Below are positions 1 to 25,010 of a DNA stretch of 25,010 bases, one piece after another. Source of the DNA: Phoronis ovalis (lineage: Eukaryota > Phoronida > Phoronidae); contig JAOXYB010060723.1 of NCBI GenBank assembly GCA_028565635.1, forward strand, positions 1 to 25,010, given 5' to 3'. How positions within the stretch are numbered: position 1 is the stretch's first letter; each line of letters begins with the position of its first letter. Below the pieces are notes generated by a model. It was not told the DNA's origin. It saw only the letters and a program-made list of their open reading frames with translations, and did not search any database. Made by a program: the position numbers and the translations under genes.

Positions 1-634
1 CCGAGCAAGCGACAACGAAACTAAAAGCCCATTTTTCAAAAAGAACTAAACGGAATTAGAGGCATATGGTTGGATGCTTTATTATGTTGGGGAAAATGCA
101 TGTATTAGATCTAGTAATAAAACTGGACATTTGTGTGAAATTAACAATTTTGCTCATGAATCCTCTTCTTATATGACCTGGCACAGGGCATATCTTTTGT
201 TTGGGAACGTTCTCTTCAAAGTGAACCCTGATACGGGACTAATTACTAACGAAATATTAGTGCTGCCCAGTCTGAATAAACCCATCCGTTAGTGTTCCGT
301 ACCATCTCAACTAACGTCTGGGCTTAACCATAGTCAATTATGTTATATTCCTTCAATTTTACAAGAGCGAAATAATTACGTCATTAATATTTTGCCAACC
401 AAGATAAGCCTTTCTCTCTACATGATAAATCGTCGCCTACCACGTCTATTCTATCATTATGAGTCATTCTGAATAGGTATCGCCGGGAGCTTGCTTTTTG
501 CTGACTATAGATAAACTCTGTAGATCGACCCCCTACCCGCTTAGTCCACTGTTATTGTAAGCTGCAATTTGATTGGTGTCAAGACTTTCGTGACACTTTA
601 TATAGAAATAAAGGGATTATCGTTCTTCTGCTTT
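1..634. other. No confident gene; probable decayed element flank
   Basis: I see no gene I can support here. A 72-codon open frame on the plus strand at 74-292 has no relative I recognise, and an in-frame stop lies a few codons before its ATG. The stretch lies directly upstream of the Polinton capsid remnant, so it may be decayed element sequence, but this is inference. A stop at 635-637 interrupts the frame leading into the capsid remnant. Confidence 0.3.
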
Positions 635-637
635 TAA

Positions 638-1200
638 ATACAATACCCTCGTGCCTGGAATAACGTCAAGAGTATTAGTATCGTTACGTATAATGTTGGA
701 GACGGTGAAAAAAATGTTATATTTACACCTGGTTATTACGAAAGTCCTCGTCAATAGTTGTTAAACATTACAAGGGATTTTACTGACAAGGACCGACAAA
801 ATATTAGTCTTAATTATAGTAAGGCCGGTAGACATTTAACTGTTATAGTAAATGGAGGCGTGTACATCAGTTTTGGTGAGGACTTAGCTGTTATGCTAAG
901 ATTTAACGGGCCACTCACAATTAGAGGTACACTCAAAGCACCTCATCCTGTGTATTTGGATCTTGGTTTTTATTCATTGCACGTTTATTCAAATGTAGCA
1001 AAACCACAATTTGTAGGTGACTCAGAGACTAGTACTTTATTACGCATTGTAAACGTTAGTGGCCGCAATGGTAAGAATGTCATCAAGAATTTTGAACATC
1101 CGATTTATCTCCCCTTGGATAAAACAATTTGGATACAAGCAGAGACACAGGAGAACACGTTCAGTTTGGAGTAGGTAAAGCTACCTGTACACTTCATTTT
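638..1200 (+). pseudogene. Penton-like capsid protein remnant (Polinton type), broken
   Basis: The frame opens with an IQYP-x-x-WNNV motif (638-667) and a GYYESP motif near 731-748. These resemble the start of Polinton penton-like (single jelly-roll) capsid proteins. The body continues through LHVYSNV and VGD to a LLRIVNV segment, then a frame change, then RDTGEHV and TLHFRR, which is the usual C-terminal signature of the family. Lesions visible: a stop at 635-637, an in-frame TAG at 755-757, and a shift from frame 2 to frame 1 at about 1120-1140. The longest open piece starts at TTG 758, not ATG, so it is a fragment and not a gene start. Confidence 0.65.
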
Positions 1201-1204
1201 AGAC

Positions 1205-1420
1205 GAAAACGATACTCATATCATGGTCAAGCAGGTCTGGGTTTATCTAAATTAGTAGGATCACGTGTTCAATACGGAGGAGGCTTAGGTGGCATGGTTA
1301 GTAGAATGATACGTACAATTAATTATTCCATTTCCTAAAACAGAACAGCGCACCATTCAAAACGGGGGACGCAAACGTAAAGTCACGCCATTTATATGCC
1401 ACGCCACGTAATGGTGGGGA
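1205..1420 (+). pseudogene. Gly-rich minor capsid-like remnant (Polinton type)
   Basis: Following the penton-like remnant is a glycine-rich segment with GLGL and YGGGLGG motifs, then an IPFPKT motif in another frame and a basic GGRKRKV stretch. Small Polinton minor capsid proteins show this pattern: a Gly-rich amphipathic segment, a short hydrophobic IPF block and a basic tail. The frame changes near 1318-1325 and a stop follows near 1400, so the gene is decayed. I cannot tell whether the original protein was separate from the penton or a downstream overlapping frame. The assignment is by resemblance only. Confidence 0.4.
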
Positions 1421-1500
1421 TGCTTATTTAGCGTTGGTGTTAATGGCTTATTAGATACACGTTAAATCATATTATATGTTTGGTATAAGCAAAATCTATT

Positions 1501-1506
1501 AATAAA
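1501..1506 (+). terminator. Candidate poly(A) signal AATAAA of the capsid module
   Basis: AATAAA lies about 80 bases after the last capsid-like coding remnant and 12 bases before a TATA-like box. Closely packed end and start signals are expected between genes of a compact DNA element. The hexamer is common by chance in AT-rich DNA, so the order is the only support. Confidence 0.35.
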
Positions 1507-1517
1507 TCTGTGGGCAT

Positions 1518-1524
1518 TATAAAA
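1518..1524 (+). promoter_or_regulatory. TATA-like box upstream of the ATPase remnant
   Basis: TATAAAA lies 52 bases before the ATPase ATG at 1576, a spacing that fits a short 5' leader. It probably served the ATPase gene of the element when intact; this is inference from sequence and position. Confidence 0.4.
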
Positions 1525-1575
1525 CGGATTTCTTATTTTTCTCTTCATTCGCTCTGTAGTTGCTGACCTGTCAAT

Positions 1576-2150
1576 ATGTCATTGGTGTGCGAAACTTGTA
1601 ATAGAAGTTATTCTCGTAAGGATGCGATGAATAGACATAGTATGGTACACTCTCAATATTCTACAATAGTACCCACACCACATACTGATAATAGTCATCA
1701 AGATGAATGTTCTAATCTAAAGCATCCCTTCACCATGATCGTTGCCGGGGTAACTGGATCCGGGAAAACTGTATGGGTACAAAAATTGTTAACAAACGCA
1801 GCACAAACCATCAAGCCACCACCTCATAGAATTGAATGGTACTATTCCCAATGGCAGCCGGCCTATGAACAGATGGAATGAAACATATCTAACATCGCAT
1901 TCATTAAGGGAATACCGCACAATATCGAAGATAATTATTTTGATCCTCAACAAAATAATCTTATAGTTATTGATGACCTAATTATAGAAGCAGGTAATGA
2001 TAAGCGCATGTCCAATCTATTCACTAGAGGGAGTCATCACCGCAACCTGTCTGTAATTCTTTTGCTACAGAACTTGTATTATCAAGGAAAGGGGAATAGA
2101 ACAATTAGTTTAAATACCCACTACATGGTACTATTCAAAAATATGAAAAG
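1576..2150 (+). pseudogene. Polinton packaging ATPase with N-terminal zinc finger, interrupted
   Basis: The frame starts at ATG 1576. It opens with a C2H2 zinc finger (Cys5, Cys8, His21, His25; spacing C-x2-C-x12-H-x3-H). A Walker A motif GVTGSGKT follows at residues 58-65, then an EWYYS-x-x-QP segment. A single in-frame TGA at 1879-1881 breaks the protein. Beyond it the same frame continues with a Walker B-like LIVIDDL at codons 129-135, then a TRGSHHRNLSVILLLQN block typical of FtsK/HerA-type genome-packaging ATPases of Polintons and adintoviruses. Homology stops at FKNM near 2148, where unrelated hAT-like sequence begins, so the C-terminus is missing. In a live element this ATPase would pump DNA into capsids. 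Confidence 0.75.
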
Positions 2151-2303
2151 CCTACTACTTTTAATCCTATTGGTTTTTTCAAAAAATTTCCGGGGCATCC
2201 CCCCGGACCCCCCTACTTTCACTTCGCTTCGCGCCCTGCGGGCGCTCGCCCTCAAATGCATTTTTCCACGTCCCCCTTCAGGAAAATCCTGGATCCGCCA
2301 CTG
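2150..2303. mobile_element. hAT-like non-autonomous element fragment
   Basis: The right end, read on the minus strand, starts CAGTGGCGGATCCAG, a typical hAT-type terminal inverted repeat. Inside is a GC-rich core (GGGGCATCC, GACCCCCC, GCCCTGCGGGCGC) common in such elements and unlike the surrounding AT-rich DNA. No matching left terminus or clean 8-bp target duplication is seen, so the copy looks truncated on its left, or its left edge is too decayed to find. It ends the homology of the upstream ATPase frame. Confidence 0.5.
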
Positions 2304-3257
2304 CTACAAAACGGCACATTCGAAAGTCATGAAACATTTTGACGTATGTCAGTTTGAGTGATATAATACCAATGAAACAAGATTCAAAGTAAGCTAAATA
2401 TGTTTAAAGAACAAAACAGATTTATTATAATTCACATTTGACTTGGAAAATGTAAATGAAGTTTTATTGTTAAGTTAATAGCATCCTCCGAAAGCAGAGT
2501 TCGCTTCTTCTGTATACACTCTGGACAAACGTATTGTGAGACTATATTCCCTTTTCATTGCAAAGATGGTTATTGACCGAAGTGATATTTAGAAGAAAAA
2601 GCAGTTCTGTTTCAGTAAAACCTCGGCTATCACGCAAATCTCGCTTTTTCTCTTGAAACTCTAACCAGAAATTATGCTATGCTGGCATAGAATGGCAAGA
2701 ATGGGAAGTTGTAATTTAAAAAAGTCTGCTTTCCCCCGTACTGGAGCAATTAATTCTGGAGTTTGATTTTTTTCTCTTTGAACACAAGTCTTACTTCCAA
2801 TGATTCGCTGGGCAGCCATACATGAAGCTTAGTTTTATAACAATATTAAACAAGTATGTTATTTTACTACAAATTGTACACTTATATATAATTATTATAT
2901 AGTTACTCAAATCAGCAAACCAACAACTGAGGTCACGTACTAGAAAGCTTCTTCAGCAGCCATCTTGTTACGTTACCGTTATTGTGTATGGTACTGTAAT
3001 GCTTTTAATTTTTTTTCGACGTTTTTGTGTTGATGTAATATATATGTGAATAAACTCGGACACTCTATAACGAAATAATAAATACTTTACAAAAACAATT
3101 ACAGAACTTTGTAACTTTTGCTTTGTCTCATAATGAGTTGCATTGTCGAACTTTTGAAACATCAGTAGAAATCTTAATAAATGTGTTGTAACCATTGTAA
3201 AATATAAAGTTAACTATGGGAATGCACTCCGTAAACGGTACACCAGTCTTGTTCTTC
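2304..3257. other. Non-coding; includes the 3' flank of the receptor gene
   Basis: No gene is visible on either strand. The part nearest 3257 should be the 3' UTR of the minus-strand receptor. A minus-strand ATTAAA (plus TTTAAT at 3004-3009), about 250 bases past the stop, is one possible poly(A) signal, and a minus-strand AATAAA (TTTATT at 2462-2467) is another. The short open frame at 2968-3195 shows no family resemblance. Confidence 0.4.
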
Positions 3258-20850
<17,593 letters not shown>

Positions 20851-23800
20851 TTTCCAGCTTTACCTGAAGTCTTGTTTTCTGTTTGTTTCAACTTGGGAGC
20901 AATTATGCTGTTTTTCCAAACATGTTGGTAATAATGTTTTAATTATACCTTTCTGTAATTGTACTGCTACTTATTAACTGCAGGTAGCGTGAGGTAGTAA
21001 ATGATGCTTAGCCTAAACGACGATCAACGTACTAATTAATATGGGTTGTAACTTTGCTTCTGATTGGCTTAAATTTCCCGTATAATAAATATAAACGTCA
21101 TCAGGCACCTATCACAAATTAACTCATAACTCACAAAGTGTTACATAATATTATTAACACCTAACTGTATCCTACCGCGCCTAATATTGCACCTCAACTT
21201 CACTAAAAGGTTGTAATGTATAGTTTTCGTGCTTATACTTAGAAATAATAATTAGCCAAAAGCGAACGAATTCACACATCTTACGAATTAATTTCCTTAG
21301 AAGTAAGTCACCTTGGGGAATCACTTGATCTTTAAAATTAACTCTATAATAATTTAATATGATGGTAAAAATATTGATTTTAATAAAGACAATTTCTTAG
21401 TGTAATTCTTGCCGAATCTGCAAAAAGTTGTCAACTCTATCTACAAATTAAAGGTATCAAAAGGTATATCAAAATTAATTAGAACCACCCATTTCACTTA
21501 TTAAGTAACTATATGTCAAATATCACACCACGCACGCTGTTGATGATCTCATCAGTTCCCGCATCAGTTACATAAACTTTAAAACAGATTTTGATATATT
21601 TTACAATTAAATTCAACGTTCAATAACCTTTATGCTACTTTCAAAATTACGTATTTTTTTACTAATATTTATTTTCATCCTCTTAACAATATTTATTTGA
21701 CTCTACAGTTTATTGTCAAATGTGGTCAAAAGAAAAAGGGCCAACAAACATTTGAAAAGAAGATTTTTTAAATTCCTATAAGACCGACCCTATATAAATT
21801 TTATACTTTCGTTTTTTTAGAAAAATGCTTTCCATCCTGACATCTGACTGTTGTACTCTTCCGGGAATGACCGAATAACAGCAATCATGATACAGCATTA
21901 GTGCTGGAAATTTGGATAGCCACGTACAATATTTACTTGAGAAAGAACACGCAGTGTCATTTAAACTCACATCGGTCGTTAAAAAGCAGTAACAATTGGT
22001 AGTGACAGTTTTCTACTTTTCGGAAAGCACAAACTTTTGAAATTAAGTAAGTACATAATTAAATAACTGTTTTAAAGATTACAAATAGAAAGATTAGTTT
22101 TATTATTAACTAGGCCTGCAGCAAACAAAATGCATAAAACATTTTTAGAGTTATTTAAAAAAATCATACATTATAACGCGTTTCAAAAAGTATTGCACAG
22201 ATAGTCGGGCACTAAAAGGTGAATTAATAGCGCTCGAAAAAACTTTGCTCGGCAAAGTTTCTTGTTTATTTTAACACATCATTCATGCAAAAATATTTCT
22301 ACTTTACTTTATTTTTTTTCTACCGACTATTATTTCAAAACTTTCAATCTCGTAACTTGTTGTCTTCTTCGTATTCGTATTCCTTAACATCCATTTTAAT
22401 ACTACATTAACCATCTTAACATCTTTAACATAAATATCTAATCATTTTCCAAAAATCCAATTGCCTTGCGTTTGGCATCTTAATTAATTCCATCTTTGAT
22501 GTATTTGAATAGTAAGTTAGCGACTTGCTTTTGCGAGTTTTTTGTACGAATCATTATTTTCCACTGCTTTCAAGTGAAATATGATTAAAATCGTGGCTGT
22601 AGTTTCATGGAAAATCTGATGTTTTCATATTCATCTGTTTTTTTAGAGCTCTTTAAACTTGTCCAGCAGAAGGAAAAAAAATTGATAGAGAGCTTGTTTA
22701 AAAGTTATTTTAAACAGTTTTATTTTTCGTATGTTGCTATTTCTCTACCTTTTTGTGTATAGTTCCTATTCGTATATAAAATTTAAAGCCTAAGGAATTA
22801 TTTTATTAAAGTTCATCATGATTAGATTACAAGTCGGAAATACTTCGAACCGTTGAACGCTGAGGTATCCTATTTCCTTAGTGAGTGTACGTGGTCGAAC
22901 GTTGGGGGCGAAACCCCAATTTATTGTTGCATTGGAACCATGTGAACCGCAATTCAGAAATTTTCTCATGGTAAGAAGTACAATCAATTTTCAAGTTTTT
23001 CAGTCTGTTTTAACATTATTAAAATTATCAAAGCGGATTAAAAAAAAAAATTAATGAGTCAGATACACCTGTATTAACACGATAGTGTTATACATTCTGC
23101 ACTTTTAAAAATATGATATTTCGGTAAAAATATTCATGAAATGTAAAACTTATAGTGTCGTTATTATACGATTTGTTTAGCTCACAGTTATAAAATTTAT
23201 ACCTGGAACAAGATTTTCATTAATTATTTCCGAAATTACAATAGTTAGTTAGTAGTCTTATGTTATTTTTAGAATATAAAAACAAGTAATTCCTCTGAAA
23301 AGAGAATGTGATAGACTAAAGAATTTGTTAGATATTACATCATTTACAGGTGTAAATAGCAGTTTAATTTGAAATATGTGCTATAAGTGGCTAAAATTAC
23401 TTTTTTGCTCATTTAACATTTTTTTGGAGTTACTTTTTGGTCATATTCTTGGCTATTTTTTCTTATTAAAAATTATGTTTATGGGTGTTTATTTACCGAT
23501 TTTATCTGTTCAATCTTTAATATCTGGACCCGCTGGATAATATTATATAAATTCGACAAAAAACTTGTTATTTTTTGTATTATGTAAACTTTTTGCTGAC
23601 TAAATATAGCTCTTAGAATATTATGTCCAAGCTTGTGCAATAAGAAAAGATGAGAAAAGAAATAAATAATAGAAAAAAATCAATCGTACTTTGATATACT
23701 ACATATTTGTGCACAAACCTCTAACAAACATCACTGTTCGAATTGTTGGAAGTATTAGTAGTCTTCTTAATCATCATCGTTTTGACTGGACGGCACTAAT

Positions 23801-24008
23801 CCTTGTTTTTGTATATTTGGATCCGAACATAAAATTGGGCACGGAGGAGGAAAAGAATAAGACACTGGAAGAAAACAAAGAAATCAAACACGTCAGGAAA
23901 ATTTGGCCGAAGTAAACGCCCTACTGGTGTTTTGGTTTACTTTGTACGAAGACAAGTTTACGCAAGAGACCTGGCAATTTATTAAGACATATATGCAGGC
24001 AATATATA
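20851..24008. other. 5' flank of the receptor gene, no gene recognised
   Basis: AT-rich DNA upstream of exon B, which should contain its promoter. A 9-bp stem with 3-base loop (AAACTTTGC-TCG-GCAAAGTTT) lies at 22240-22260, and a TTGGGG/CCCCAA hairpin at 22902-22919. Open frames at 21776-21970, 22790-22987 and 23691-23915 show no recognisable family. No third copy of the first exon is seen. Confidence 0.5.
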
Positions 24009-24120
24009 CAGGCCTGTCAGATCGAGGGTACGTTGGGAGTGAACGCACCCCCTTTTGAAATGGGAGGAACATACTTAATAATAACGCACCTCCCTTTTGA
24101 AATGGGAGGGTTACTATTGT
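24009..24120. mobile_element. Partial copy of the intron-17 MITE
   Basis: It starts with CAGGCCTGTCAGA, like the element at 3910, and carries two copies of ACGCACC(C/T)CCCTTTTGAAATGGGAGG (about 24044-24068 and 24083-24109). The matching right terminus is absent, so the copy is truncated. Confidence 0.65.
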
Positions 24121-25010
24121 ATAGAACAGAGTCAACGAGGCAACTTTGTCCTAGGGCACTAAATTTCATATAAAGCGTGCGTTCTGCTACCGTCAGTGAT
24201 TAGATTAGAAATAAAATTTATTATATTGTATAGTAGATAAACTTGTGAACAAACTAACTGCTCAGAACACTCGTAACAAGGCATAACTTGGAAATCCTAA
24301 ATAAATGAAACTAAATATTTGGAACAAGCATATAAACTAATATAATATGGCTACAACTTGAAGAAGAAAACAACCAATTTTTTATTCATAGGTTCATTTA
24401 TTGAAAATTTAGGTTTTATGCTGTATATTATAATAATAATAATACAATTATTGACTGCTGAGTCTTGTAACATGACAGACTGTCTCGGCCATCGAAAGCA
24501 GTGTTTCCCTCGCATTTAACTCGGGAATCATTGATTTCTTGGGAGACAATTTCTCATGACGTATGTAAAGTGAGAACCAGATTTAGATTCAAATTCAGAA
24601 CCAGATTTAGATCCGAAAAAGAATAAAAAATCAAAATGCCCTCAATGGCAGGTATTTGATAAAAAAACCCGGCTTTTCACGATTATTTTGTTTCTACTGC
24701 TTTTCCCCACGAGGTGACGGTTTCCAAACGATTTTTCTGAATATATTCAGGGATTTTTAGCAGAAAAATGAAAATGTGACATTAGTTATAAAAGGTTCTT
24801 CATATATGTCCGGAATACTCACAAAAAAGCGGGAAAAATTGTTGCTAAGCAAGTAAATTTCCTCCAATAACGATCGTAATGTGAGACTACGTCAGCTGTT
24901 TTGGCTCCTGATATACTGTTTATCCGCCGTCACATATTTGTAAACACATATTATATAATGCCATGCTAACTGTATAAATATAAATTATATAAATTATTTA
25001 AAACACAATT
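24121..25010. other. Right edge, no gene recognised
   Basis: Non-coding as far as I can see. A direct repeat AGAACCAGATTTAGAT occurs at about 24574 and 24598. The 24480-24930 part has more CG dinucleotides than the rest of the flank (for example GACTACGTCAGCTG near 24883) and could be a promoter of a neighbouring gene; this is speculation. Confidence 0.35.

Larger units (their letters stand above)
1..2150 (+). mobile_element. Degraded Polinton/Maverick (adintovirus-like) remnant
   Basis: Three collinear plus-strand gene remnants form the morphogenesis module typical of Polintons: a penton-like capsid protein, a Gly-rich minor capsid-like segment and an FtsK/HerA-type packaging ATPase. No polymerase B, integrase, protease, major capsid gene or terminal inverted repeat is visible, so the element either continues to the left or is a fragment. 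Every reading frame carries stops or shifts, so it is not functional. The right limit is set by loss of ATPase homology near 2150, where hAT-like sequence begins. Family assignment rests on motif recognition, not on a database search. Confidence 0.7.

Noticed and set aside
74-292. 72-codon frame with a cadherin-like NPDTGLIT stretch
   Set aside because: The match is too short, no calcium-binding motifs are near, and a stop lies just upstream. I left it as unassigned.
21061-21095. CCAAT and TATA-like words upstream of exon B
   Set aside because: On the minus strand the TATA-like word comes before the CCAAT, the reverse of a normal promoter, and both words are frequent in AT-rich DNA.
22902-22919. 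TTGGGG/CCCCAA hairpin as a functional RNA
   Set aside because: The six-base stem is short and there is no supporting context such as a conserved RNA family or promoter.
24838-24855. X-box (RFX)-like word GTTGCTAAGCAAG
   Set aside because: The half-site spacing is one base short of the usual consensus and no nearby gene start is seen.

Overview
This window looks like genomic DNA from an invertebrate animal. It is AT-rich, its genes are split by GT-AG introns, and it carries several short non-autonomous DNA transposons. The left edge holds the decayed remains of a Polinton/Maverick (adintovirus-like) element. A 100-N assembly gap sits at 11697-11796. The species cannot be named from the sequence alone.

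The main content is one complete gene on the minus strand, running right to left from 20850 to 3258. It encodes a single-pass receptor guanylate cyclase of the natriuretic-peptide-receptor class. I reconstructed 19 coding exons by hand. All junctions are GT-AG, all phases agree, and the total is 3204 nt (1067 codons plus stop), close to the length of mammalian NPR-A and NPR-B. The order is signal peptide, extracellular ligand-binding domain, juxtamembrane Cys pair, one membrane span, pseudokinase (kinase-homology) domain, signalling helix, class III cyclase catalytic domain and a short tail. The cyclase domain keeps both metal aspartates, the two guanine-selecting residues (Glu914, Cys986) and the transition-state Asn/Arg.

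The most interesting feature is that the first coding exon is present twice: copy B at 20169-20850 and copy A at 17693-18359. Each has its own start codon and signal peptide. Both end at the same residue, in the same phase, with the same donor sequence. They are about 83% identical in protein over 207 residues (hand count). Both can splice to the single downstream exon 2 at 14410, so the locus appears built to make two receptors with alternative outer lobes on one shared signalling body.

A second unusual feature is a 55-bp tandem array at about 11628-12000. It begins on the splice donor of exon 6, and every unit carries a copy of that donor. The assembly gap lies inside this array.

Region by region: 1-2150 is the Polinton remnant on the plus strand (penton-like capsid gene, a Gly-rich minor capsid-like segment, and a packaging ATPase with an N-terminal zinc finger), all broken. 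2150-2303 is a hAT-like fragment that truncates the ATPase. 2304-3257 is non-coding and includes the receptor 3' flank. 3258-20850 is the receptor gene, with MITE-like elements in introns 17, 10 and 1. 20851-25010 is upstream flank with a partial copy of the intron-17 MITE and no recognised gene.
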